DNA of 64,000 nt from Ashinkailepas kermadecensis (lineage: Eukaryota > Arthropoda > Thecostraca > Neolepadidae): NCBI GenBank assembly GCA_034440615.1, contig JAOTOM010004109.1, positions 1 through 64,000 on the forward strand. The letters run 5' to 3'. Each line of letters opens with the position of its first letter. The stretch's first letter is position 1. A program made the position numbers and the translations under genes. The notes under the pieces are model-generated. The model saw nothing but the letters and a program-made list of their open reading frames with translations, ran no database searches and was not told the origin of the DNA. Below, one piece after another: positions 24,491-35,300 of this stretch.

Positions 24491-25099
24491 AGGGTTGCAT
24501 GAACTCGAGTGCCGCAAAAACAACGCCTTTTATCTGAGTCTGGGCTGTATCTGAGTTGCTTGAGTAGTCGCATTCCATTCAATTTGGCAGCCGGGAACAT
24601 CTTGATGGGTTAGTGGAGCGTGGTCCCTGATTGGGAACCTTTCTTGCCCCCGGGAAGTGCCTGGCGGCCATCTAATTGTTGCAGGTAACTGCGGCTCTCG
24701 GCGACGGCACCGGCACCGGCACCGCCACCTGTCGGCCCCGCGTGCCCGGCCAACCTATTGTGCGACACGTACTGGAGCGCTTTGACGCCGACTGCACTGA
24801 CCCGTGCTCCGTCTATTTTATCCGGAACTGTGAGCGACTGGAGTCTTTTGGAGGTGCATTGCAACACATGACATTATTCTAAAAAAATAATGTTCGTGCT
24901 AAAGAACAGCAAAAAGACCTTCCTGTACAGCACGCTGTCTTCTGCAAGAAATATACATACTAGTAACTTCTGTTGAAATGCATGTTTTCATATTTTAACC
25001 ACATTGGTGCTTCTTGTGTAAGAATATGGACCAGGTTCTTGAGCTCTTGTGCCATGTGGGCATATGCGGATGCATTCGCAATTTTGAACGTTAAGGCGA

Positions 25100-25786
25100 C
25101 GCCGACGTGGATGTGGAGGGCGAATTGGGTGAACTCAAATGGAGTGACTAATCCCTACAAACCCGGCAAACTGTGTGTTGTGTTTTACGTGAAGTTCAAC
25201 AACACTTCCTGAATGATGAGTTCTTGACTGGACCAGATCTGCTGAGGGGTTTGCAAAGCATACTTCTGCGTTTTCGTGAACAAAAAGTTGCGATGACAGC
25301 TGACATGAAGAAATCATCATCATATGCGAGTGATCGAACAAGATCAAGCTGATCTCAGGATTTCGTGGAGGGATCTCCATCCAGAAAGGGAACCGGAAGC
25401 ATACCAAATAATGGTAGCAATTTTCGGATCGAAGTCCAGACCAGCGCCAGCCAACTACGTTCTTCGTAAGCGTTTGGAGGATTACAAGGATGAGACATCA
25501 ATCAGTTAGGATGCTGCTGTCGCCATGTATCACAACTTTTTATATGGATGAAGATGATCGGTTTCCTGGCTAAGGATGTATTTAGATTGACGAAGTGGAT
25601 GAGCAACTCAAAGGATCTATTATCTGAGAATTCCGAAGCTCAACGCACCAAGGACGAACCATCCTCTGTCCAAACCAAGGAAATTCTGGGGATTTCATGG
25701 AGACCTCTGGACAACAATATAGGGGTCAGATTGGAGAATGCTGTGGTTCCGCTGACGAAATGAGATGTGGTTCAAGGGGCAGCTAG
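25100..25786 (+). pseudogene. BEL/Pao retrotransposon pol, reverse transcriptase part (left of insertion)
   Basis: Frames on the plus strand line up with BEL/Pao pol: NPYKPGKLCVVF near 25150-25190, then LTGPDLLRGLQSILLRFR near 25220-25290, then EAYQIMVAIFGSKSRPAPAN at 25400-25455, and FRLTKWMSNSKDLL near 25570. The catalytic YVDD motif region is damaged (25510-25545 shows stops). The coding sequence ends at an 8-base target duplication and resumes at 29970. Confidence 0.75.
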
Positions 25787-26859
25787 CATGGGTGTAACCA
25801 CTGGGGGGGGAGCATGTCCCCCACACCCAAATATCTGAAAAGTGGCGATTTGTCCCTCTCATTTTTTCCGTGTCCCCCAAGCCTCAGCTACCTGAGAATG
25901 ATCGTCGCAAAATTATACTTAATCATTTATAAAGTGAAAATATATATGCAAGAGAATCACCAAAAATACTAGAAGCCGATCTAGCCAATCAACGGACTTC
26001 ACAGGCTATCTGTCGTCACAAAATGTCCGAATTGTAAATCAGCAAACGTTAGAAATTTCTGCTTCCAGACCATTCTTAAATAACATGAACCTTGACCATC
26101 AGTTGTGTTTTCGCTTGGATGGAAAAGTGTGCGTTGCGAGGCAACACATTTGCATTATCGCAGGACTTTATAGTCTTAGGTTGCATTCCCCTGCGCATAT
26201 ATTGATATATCTGGAACAAACGTGATTCTGGGTGTCCTTGGGTGTCTTCAAGACCATTGAGGGAAGTCATGGGCAGCCTTAAGGATGTATGTCAAGTTAA
26301 CGTCGTATTCGTATTCGTATTCAGCGACGAGTTCGTCAGAGGCGTATTTGTATTGGCATCGGCATTCAGCGACTGGTTTATGATCGTTGGATTAAATTAC
26401 CACAAATGCCTCTGCTTGCACTGAACACGCTGGAAGCAACTACATAGGTCTCACATTACCACTTTAGCGGTCAAGGTCCAACGTGAACCGTTTTATTCTT
26501 CTTCTAATGTCTACCCCTGTTTCGTATGCAGCAGCCTATCCTATTTGGGTACACGCACTATTACAAGGTCGATTGATATTGAGCTTTCCTATGGCCAGCT
26601 ATTCAAAAGTTAGGACAGGCAGCTTAGGAACACCTCAGGATGCCAATACATATGTCATCTTTCTGCATACCTGTAGTTCATTACATCTGGTTGCATTTTT
26701 TGTTTTGCCTTTTTATTTGCGATAGGTCACTACCAGTTATAAGTAGAAGTAGCCCCAGGAGCACCTCAGCTAGGTAGCAAGCTAGTAACACCAAGGAATT
26801 CCTGGGGCCACAAAGTGAAATGTGTTATGAGGAGGAAAAGGGAGAAGTTGGATCCATGT

Positions 26860-27170
26860 ATATACACATGCACAAGCACACCTACCTGCATATGCACACA
26901 CATGAAACATGTAGACCCACACATACTTCACATACATAGACACATATGCACTCATACATCATTTATGCAAATATACAGACATACATATACACTGACATGC
27001 ACATACATAAACATACACACATATGCATCCATACACATATTCACACATACACAGAGTCTGCATACATACACATGCACACGCCTGCATTTACATGCAATTA
27101 AGCATATAGCTACACATGCATCATCACATATGCATATACTTGTTGATCCAGCTTTACACACACATACTTA
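26860..27170. repeat. Imperfect AC/ACAT-rich microsatellite
   Basis: Alternating acatacacatgcaca words throughout. The 134-codon plus frame and the minus frame over it are low complexity (H, T, Y / C, V, Y), not genes. Confidence 0.9.
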
Positions 27171-27319
27171 TATTAACCACCTACATATAATTCCTCTGAT
27201 TTTTGTAGTGTGTAATTGATCAAGATTAATTTTTTCTCGCCAGTTAGCTTGTGGTCAATAGGTCAATAGGTCAATAGGTCAATGAAATAAACTTTGATAA
27301 CTTTTTTATATCTTCCTTC

Positions 27320-28870
27320 TTAATAGGTACATGATTACAGGAAGAAAATTTTGAACCAATAATACTATTTCAAGTTGTTGGTGGTATAAATGATATGGAA
27401 TGAAGTCTATAAGATTTTGATGAAAAAGGTACATGGAAATGATCAAAATGGTTACATGGTTTCTTCGGTTGTCTCCCATTTTTATTCGTTTTCACCCAAA
27501 CCTGCCCAAATCTGGTATCAAGCAATAGCCTGTGGTGAACCATTGTGCAACATTTCATACCGGTACATGTCAAGGTCAACCTTCTAGGTCAAAGGTTAGT
27601 TTGGTTTATTAGATGGCGATAATGAAGCGATATCGACCGAACGCAAGGTTCGGTTGCTATCGCTTCAATTTCCATCAAATGGGCGTCATTCGACGTGGCT
27701 AGTTATGCGGTATCAGAAAGTTAAGCAATCGAATTCTTTTTCAAGGGCACAGACCAAGCTGATCATCCGGTCCGCTCAATTTTGTTTTCGTTTTCGCTCA
27801 AACCCATCCAAATCTGGTATCAAGCAATAACCAGTGGTGAACACTCGAGTAACATTTCAAACCGGGACATGTCAGGGTCAAAGGTTTGATTGAGTTCTTC
27901 GATGGCCTCACATTTCGTCACTATGGCTTCAATTTGCAGAAAATGGATGTCATTCGACGTCGCTTTTCATGCGGCATCAGAAAGTTGATAATTCGAAATC
28001 ATCTTGACGAGTCAAAATTCAAGCTGATTTCTTCCGTCGCCTCACATTTGTTTCCGTTTTTCATTTTCCCCCCAAGCCTACCCAGATCCACTATCAAGCG
28101 ATAGCCCATGGTGAACCCTCGAGTAACATTTTGAAACCGGGATATATCAAGGTCAAACCTTAAGGTCAAAGGCTAGTTTGAATTCTTCGAAGTTCTCGCG
28201 ATTTGTCGCTATGAGTTCAACTTGCACGAAGTGGGTGTCATTCGACGTGACTTGTGCCGTATTATAATGTTATCAAATCAAACCAATTTGAAAGGTCAAA
28301 GGTCAAACCGATTTCTTTGGTCGTCTCGTATTTTTTTCTTCGCCCTAACCAATCCACATCTGGTATCAAACAATAGTCCGTGGTACACCTCAAGTAACAT
28401 TTCAAACCGGAACATGTCAATGTCAAACCACAAGATCGAAGGTTAACTTAAATTGCTCGAAGTCCTCGCGCCTCGTCGCTATGTCTTCAATTTTCATCAA
28501 GTGGGAGTCATTCGACGTGCCGTGAGGTACTCTAGCAAACTGTTCAGAAATCACATTTACTTTCAAAGTCAATGGTCGAGCTCATTTCGTCGGTCGTCCC
28601 GCGCTTCTTCGTTTTCTCCCAAAGCTACCCATGTTTGGCATAAAGAGATAGCCCGTGGACAACCCTCGAGCAACATTTCAACGCGGGACAGGTCAGGTCA
28701 AGCCTCAGGTCAAGGTTAGTTGTAATTTTTCAAAGTCCTCGCATTTCGTCGCTTTGGCTTCAATTTGCATTCTGTGGGCGTCATTCGACGTGGCTTGCCG
28801 TACGATATCAGAATGTTGAGATATCCAAATAATTTCAAATATGTCGAAGGTCCGCTGTGTGTACAATGAT
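27320..28870. repeat. Satellite-like tandem array, about 290-bp units, about 5 copies
   Basis: Each unit repeats, in the same order, aggtcaaaggttagt, then a cgatggc/cgcatttcgtcgct word, then gtgggcgtcattcgacgtgg, a gcggtatcagaaagttg word, then gtttcgttttc(g/t)c(c/t)caa and caa(t)agcccgtggtgaac. Diverged copies start near 27590, 27875, 28165, 28440 and 28715. Confidence 0.85.
27627..27668. repeat. Short inverted repeat (hairpin)
   Basis: gaagcgat...accgaac, a 5-base loop (gcaag), then gttcggt...atcgcttc. It is present only in the first unit of the satellite array. Confidence 0.8.
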
Positions 28871-29189
28871 TGAGTGTAATAGGAATAAGAGGATCAAATC
28901 TGTTTTTGTTTGCAGCCGTTGTGATAGCAGACACTCATATCCTATATGACTAGGAGTTCCCAACAAAAATTCGTCATAACCTGTTCGGACGGCGCTCTCA
29001 TCGCTGGTTTTGAATTTACACCCACACATTGCTGTTCTTGACATGTAAAATGTTTTGTTTTTTCCGATTGTCCGCTTTCCTCTCAATGGTTCAACGGAAG
29101 TTGTCAAATTTGGAAGAGAAGCCACACGTCCATGCGCACAATTCTATAACCAGCCGGAGTTCATAACCACAAGAGATCAATGTTGTAAT

Positions 29190-29525
29190 CAGGGGTGGAT
29201 CCAGGAGTTGTCATGGGGCACTTGTCTGGATGAGCACCATTTCTTTGGAGCGGCGCCTCTGCGGAAGCACGTGGAGGGACGCCTCCGGCTCCAAATTCGA
29301 GGGGGTGGGATGCACTAGGCCCTTCCCGAAGGGGCGCCTTTCCTTCCAAGGGGGTGCCTGTTCTTCCATAGGGGGTGCTTTGTTCTTCCAAAGGGGCGTT
29401 TCTGGCTGAAGAGTTCGGGCGGGTACACTGGAACTTTTTCAGAGGGGCGCCTTTTCCCGGCCTGAGGGACGCCACCTTCCACCAGGGGGCACATGTCCTC
29501 AGTGCCACACCCTTTATCCGCCCTG
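29190..29525. mobile_element. MITE (hAT-like), 336 bp, nested in the 4.2-kb insertion
   Basis: The left end is caggggtggatccagg and the right end reversed is cagggcggataaagg. The flanking 8 bases are gttgtaat (29182-29189) and gttgtcat (29526-29533), one mismatch. The inside is rich in ggggcgcc and aaggggg words. Related copies occur at 53498-53819 and 55311-55936. Confidence 0.75.
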
Positions 29526-29969
29526 GTTGTCATTGCATCGAAATGTGTCTCCGTAAAACAGGAAAGCATGGGAAAGGTAAGCAACGAAAGCAGTATGTCC
29601 ATATTTACTACAATAAAACCATCGTCCAACATATTATGTTGTTCCTGCTACAAGAGGCCAACGTTTAGCATACTTACAGCATGGCTCTATGGTGATGTGA
29701 AATGGGGCCCAGCACATACGACATGAAGCTAGATGTTCATAGGCAGTGATAATGAGTGAAACTTGCTAATTTGGCGGAACGTTTTGTCCGCAAAATATAA
29801 TTTTTAACAATGGAAAATCTACAAACCAGATATTGAAAAAGAGGGGGCTGAATTCCTAGGATTTTTTTTTTTTTTTGGGGGGGGGGGTCGGGGCTACCCC
29901 TCTATCCTGTCCAAGCTTACCGCGTTCCTGGTTTGTCCACCCAATATCGAAACCCTGTTTACACCCATG

Positions 29970-31080
29970 GCAGCTAGAATATTCGACCCATTATGTATTG
30001 TCGACCCATTCTCAATTCAGGCCAAGGTTCTCGTCCAAAGCCTTTGAGTCCAGAACTACGCCTGGGATGAGGAGCCTCGAGGGCATAAGCTACGGGTCTG
30101 TCTAGAGTGGCACGACGCCCTCCATCACCTAGAGAAGCGAACTACAAGATCTCTATAAGGCACTCTGTGGACCAGTGCAGTCGCCAGGAACTACACGTGT
30201 GTTGTTATAGCTTCCAGGACGCCATTGAAGCCGTAGCATATGCGTGTACACGAGGTCTGTTTCAGCGAAGGAACGGAGCTCTTGCAGCTTTGTCATGACG
30301 AAAATTAGGGTGGCACCTCTGAAGCAACTCTCAATCGTGCGGTTGGAACTACCAGCTGCCATTTTGGCAACAATATTGGCCTCTGCACTCCAAAAGGAAC
30401 TGATAAACAAGCCTGTCGCTGTCGTGTTTTGCACCGATAACACAATAATACCACAGTATATTCGAAATGGCATCCGCCGGTTTAACACGCTCGTCACCAA
30501 TCGTGTTGCCGAAGTGCGCGACCAGACTTCTCCCGACCAGTGGAGACACATCCCCAGTGGAGACACATCCCCAGTCACCTGAATTCAGTTGACTGTTGCG
30601 TGATGTCTCGGTGGCCGAGCTTGTGTTAAATCACCGCTGGTTGCAGGGTCACGAATTCCTGTCGAAATCTGAGGAAAGCTGGCTCAACCAAATCTCCACT
30701 GAACCACTGACAGCAGATGATCACGGTCACCAGCGTCTTCCAGCAGATGATCACGAGGTCACCAGCGTCTTCGTAGTTCGGCAGAAAGTATCCACGAATA
30801 ACTCAGCACTGCCTGAGCCAGAAAGTTTTCCATCGTGGATAAGATGCAAAAGGGTGGCCCCATGGGTGTTTAGATTTGTAAGAAACGTTTCAAGTCGCAG
30901 AGCGTCAGATATAATATATCATATATGATATCTAGTCACGTCGCAGTGGATCCCTACCAGTAAACGAAATCAGGGAAGCAGAAACCAGGATCATGCTCGA
31001 CTGCCTGACGCGACACTTCTCCAGTCTTGTTCCGCTTCAAGGGCCAAGCTCGTGCGATGCTGACTATGTGTATGTGTAAG
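29970..31080 (+). pseudogene. BEL/Pao pol, connection, RNase H and following region (right of insertion)
   Basis: Motifs follow the order known for BEL/Pao pol: an IFDPL motif and IQAKVLVQSL just after the target duplication, then WDEEPRG, HDALHHLE, the C(S)FVMTKIRVAPLK motif near 30275-30320, IVRLELPAA, CTDNT near 30430-30444 and VAEVRDQTSPDQWRHIPSG to about 30555. Then come the HRWLQGHEFL segment (30636-30665) and a NEIREAE motif near 30965. Stops and shifts (30042, 30300, 30930 and others) make it inactive. Integrase is not recognisable past 31080. Confidence 0.78.
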
Positions 31081-31669
31081 TAAAAAACCTTGTGACGCGA
31101 TGAATGTCTCATCACACAGCGATAGATGCAATGGGCGCCTGATTACAAACATTGTGGGCGTTTGATGTTCACGCTGCATGGCCAGCGTTCGACCTTGATA
31201 ATCGGTGTTCGTACAACCAAACACAGGGGTGGTTGGAGGTGATGTTATGTTCGGAGATTTGCCTGGTTTACTTTCTTTCAGAAGTGATGAAGCAAAGAAG
31301 AAACTCGTATTATGTTGTTTACGTTGTGTTGTCACATACGAGCGGGCTAGCTGCATGGCCATCATTCTTGTGAACACTCTGCATGTTTCTACCATCGAAC
31401 GACTTGTGGCACCGCTTTTCAGTACGTAATGTTGCCATGCTGATTCGGCGAAATGCAGTGTGTTTCTATTTCTGATGCATGTGGATAGCGGATAACGTCT
31501 GACGCATATGACACCGCATGTGGATCATGCGCCGTCACAGTGGATGACGCCGCATAACCTATGTTTGGTGCATATTCTTTGGCTACCTCGCCCCACCATT
31601 TGTGTGTGTGTAGTCATTCCAGAGACTCCATGTTGAAGACGAGGTGTCCGACAGTACACGAAACACATT
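31081..31669. other. No recognised feature
   Basis: This might hold the worn end of the BEL/Pao element. No integrase motif or LTR border was visible. Confidence 0.35.
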
Positions 31670-31682
31670 GATCCTCTCGCAA

Positions 31683-31843
31683 CGGGGACGAGTAGTCTAG
31701 GGGTAAGATGCTCGTCTCACAATCGAAAGGTTGTGGGTTCGAGTCTCACCTGTCGCTACTCTTCGCCCGCGACCAATCGGCGTGAGAGATTGGCGACGCT
31801 ACATGACTCAACGGTCGACGTGTCGTAAAACCAATAATCAACC
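31683..31843 (+). mobile_element. tRNA-derived SINE (family S1) with 13-bp target duplication
   Basis: The tRNA-like head is ggggacgagtagtctagggg (A-box-like) with ggttgtgggttcgagtctca (B-box). The anticodon-like loop reads CTCACAA (Val-CAC-like). The tail cgcgaccaatcggcgtgaga is shared with 19870 and 51270. Target duplication gatcctctcgcaa lies at 31670-31682 and 31844-31856. It lies downstream of the transporter stop codon. Confidence 0.92.
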
Positions 31844-31889
31844 GATCCTCTCGCAATCTGTGCATTGGAAACCTAGCCGGGACACTGAT

Positions 31890-32175
31890 GGTGACAGTAC
31901 ACATTCGACAGTCCAGTGGAGCCTGACTGCACACATCAGCGCTTGACACACATTCAGCAGCCCAGTGGAGCCTGACTACACATATCAGCGCTCGACACAC
32001 ATTCGGCAGCCCAGTGGAGCCGGACTGCACACATCAGCGCTCGACACAGATTCGGCAGCCCAGTGGAGCCTGACTACACATATCAGCGCTCGACACACAT
32101 TCGGCAGCCCAGTGGAGCCGGACTGCACACATCAGCGCTCGACACACATTCGGCAGCCCAGTGGAGCCTGACTGC
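31890..32175. repeat. 47-bp minisatellite, about 6 copies, 3' of the transporter gene
   Basis: The unit is acacattcggcagcccagtg + gagcctgactacacatatca + gcgctcg. It begins about 45 bases past the TAA of the OST-alpha gene on that strand, so it probably lies in the 3' untranslated region. No AATAAA was seen near. Confidence 0.93.
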
Positions 32176-32221
32176 ACATATCAGAGTTGCGCCGGCGACC
32201 GGATGGTCATGATGTCACTGC

Positions 32222-32391
32222 TTAGTTGTTGTCATTTCCTGTCCGCTTCGCTGTCAGAGGGCGCTCTGCGGCATCGCTCTGCCCACGCCCCGACGGCCGC
32301 CTGGAGGTGTATTGTGCACCGCTGCTGTACATCCGGTACGCCAGGAGGCCCAGCACTACCATCTCCAGCACGGTCACGATGTTCTGGATGA
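32222..32391 (-). CDS. SLC51A: OST-alpha last exon
   Basis: 170 bp after GCGCCTGTCGACAG, with 55 whole codons and TAA. The membrane segment IQNIVTVLEMVVLGLLAYRM is followed by a polar, basic cytoplasmic tail. The 3' splice site lies inside the first unit of a 64-bp minisatellite, and each unit of that array repeats the splice-site word GGCGCCTGTGACAG. Confidence 0.87.
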
Positions 32392-35300
32392 CTGTCGACA
32401 GGCGCCAGATGTGTCACACATGATACCACCGTGCTCTGTATAATGATACGGAAGCACTGTCACAGGCGCCAGATGTGTCGCATATGATACCACCGTGCTC
32501 TGCGCAATGATACGGAAGCACTGTCACAGGCGCCAGATGTGTCGCATATGATACCACCGTGCTCTGCGCAATGATACGGAAGCACTGCCACAAGGCGCCG
32601 GATGTGTAATGATACCACGTCTGGCAATGATAGTGCCACAGGCGCCAGATGTGTCACACATGATACCACCCTGCTCTGTATAATGATACGGAAGCACTGC
32701 CACAGGCGCCAGATGTGTCACACGTGATACCACCGTGCTCTGCGCAATGATACGGAAGCACTGTCACAGGCGCCAGATGTGTCACATATGATACCACCGT
32801 GCTCTGCGCAATGATACGGAAGCACTGCCACAGGCGCCAGATGTGTCACATATGATACCACCGTGCTCTGTATAATGATACGGAAGCACTGTCACAGGCG
32901 CCAGATGTGTCACACATGATACCACCGTGCTCTGTATAATGATACGGAAGCACTGCCACAGGCGCCAGATGTGTCACACATGATACCACCGTGCTCTGTA
33001 TAATGATACGGAAGCACTGTCACAGGCGCCAGATGTGTCACACATGATACCACCGTGCTCTGTATAATGATATGAAATCACTGTTGCAGGCTCCAGATGT
33101 GTCGCACGCGATATCACCGTGCTTTGTGTAATGGAACGGAAAAATGCTGGTGTTGTCAAATAGTGCACAATACTGCTGCCATGTATTAGGTACTGACGTG
33201 GTACGCACGATATAGCGACGTTATACACATTTGGCACTCACATGCTCCAAACACCTTGGACGACATCGATGCCGTACAGGAGACGCCGCCATTGTTGATG
33301 GCGATGCCGAAGATCAGCTCCTGTATCTTCACGACCATCAGCGTGAATCTCATTAGTCCTGCCTTGGCCTGCGAGCATAAGCGTAAACACAGGAGAGAGG
33401 GGAGGGACATCCCCCACTTCTTTCGAATCTTTACCATTTATCTATTGGCATTGACTGGAAATAATTACCTAAGAAGCGGCTCTGGTTTCCTACTCCTTAG
33501 ACCGCATCTACGCCCATGCCTACGAACGCACGAGCGATTAGGATATGTCATCACGGAGCGCATGTGCCAGAATTGCAGGAATTGTGTGATGCGGTATTAG
33601 GATATGTCATCACGGAGCGCATGTGCCAGAGTTGCAGGAATTAGGATATGTCATCACGGAGCGCATGTGCCAGAGTTGCAGGAATTGGGATATGTCATCA
33701 CGGAAGCGCATGTGCCAGAGTTGCAGGAATTGGGATATGTCATCACGGAGCGCATGTGCCAGAGTTGCAGGAATTGTGTGATGCGGTATTAGGATATGTC
33801 ATCACGGAGCGCATGTGCCAGAGTTGCAGGAATTGTGTGATGCGGTATTCATACAATGGACCAAACATATATTAAACTATGCGTCTCAACTAACAAATGT
33901 GGAGCATATTTTAAGGGAATTTCTGTATTTTTGAAATTCAAATTTATCTTATGTATTGAAGAAGTAAAGACATCAATTACAATTTTCGTGACCATAGCAA
34001 CGATCGAGAATTTCTAAAATTGAATAAGCTTTGGGTGCAATGCTTGCTCTAAAAATGTTAGATGGCTTCTATTCTATAAAGCCAACTAAACGAGCAAATT
34101 ACGTAGCCTGTCTTTCGTGGTATCTACTTTGCAATGCTCCATTACTCTCCCAATCGCATTTTACAAAACCACATCACCGCAAAATGCACGAAACGAAACC
34201 TCTACATACTGAATACTAGTGTGATGATGTACCGAATGAAACCTCTGCATACTGAATACTAGTGTGATGATGTACCGAATGAAACCTCTGCATACTGAAT
34301 ACTAGTGTGATGATGTACCGAATGAAACCTCTGCATACTGAATACTAGTGTGATGATGTACCGAATGAAACATCTGCATACTGAATACTAGTGTGATGAT
34401 GTACCGAATGAAACCTCTGCATACTGAATACCAGTGTGATGATGTACCGAATGAAACCTCTGCATACTGAATACCAGTGTGATGATGTACCGAATGAAAC
34501 CTCTGCATACTGAATACCAGTGTGATGATGTACCGAATGAAACCTCTGCGTACTGAATACCAGTGTGATGATGTACCGAATGAAACCTCTGCATACTGAA
34601 TACCAGTGTGATGATGTACCGAATGAAACCTCTGCATACTGAATACCAGTGTGATGATGTACCGAATGAAACCTCTGCATACTGAATACCAGTGTGATGA
34701 TGTACCGAATGGCGGCTGGACGTGTGCTGAAATCTTGCAGCAGCATCAAAGTCAAATGTGAATGGAAAATGCCGCTGCAGCCAATTTATAAATTCGTTAC
34801 AAGGCACAGGCACTTGATGGCTGGGCGGCTTGTCTTGTGTCCAGCCGGGGCTTACCCGGTAGTGGTGGTGAGGAGGGTGATCACGCGTGGCCCTGATGAA
34901 CATGCTCAGGCCGTACATAGCCGACATGAACGACGCCACGTTGAAGATCGTGAAGCAGACGAAGATGACCGTCGGCGTTGTCTGATAACATAAATCGGCG
35001 ATGAAAACCAACTGACGTCACTGCAGAGAATAGGTGGTTGTCATTGGCATCAACATCATGCAAACTAAAGGAATATTTTAGTTGTAGAGCTCAGGAAAAG
35101 ACTGGGAAGTTCGGGGAACTTCGAATAGCAACAGAATGGAACGACCGGTGAGTATTGGGGGAGATATTAGCCGTTTGCCCATTTTGTTCGAAAAACCACC
35201 CTTGTTGTATGAACTGGACAGCTTTTGGACGAGGCTCCTCCTTTATATATGACCAAACATTGAATACCTGTATCGTCGGCACTATCAATTCTGAACCGAC

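Larger units (their letters stand above)
25787..29969. mobile_element. 4.2-kb hAT-like DNA transposon insertion inside BEL/Pao pol
   Basis: The left end reads catgggtgtaaccactgggg. The right end, reversed and complemented, reads catgggtgtaaacagggttt, so the terminal inverted repeat is at least 11 bases. The 8 bases gcagctag stand just outside both ends (25779-25786 and 29970-29977). An 8-base duplication with such ends is typical of hAT elements. The flanking BEL/Pao pol is continuous in motif order if the insert is removed. No transposase frame was seen inside, so it is non-autonomous. Confidence 0.8.

Noticed and set aside
26815..27219. 134-codon plus-strand frame
   Set aside because: AC-rich microsatellite. 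Composition limited to H, T, Y, I and C.
31683..31843. Functional tRNA gene (Val-CAC-like)
   Set aside because: It is flanked by a 13-bp target duplication, carries a shared non-tRNA tail and recurs at 51270, so it is a SINE. The same holds for the tRNA-like heads at 38492, 49394 and 21409.
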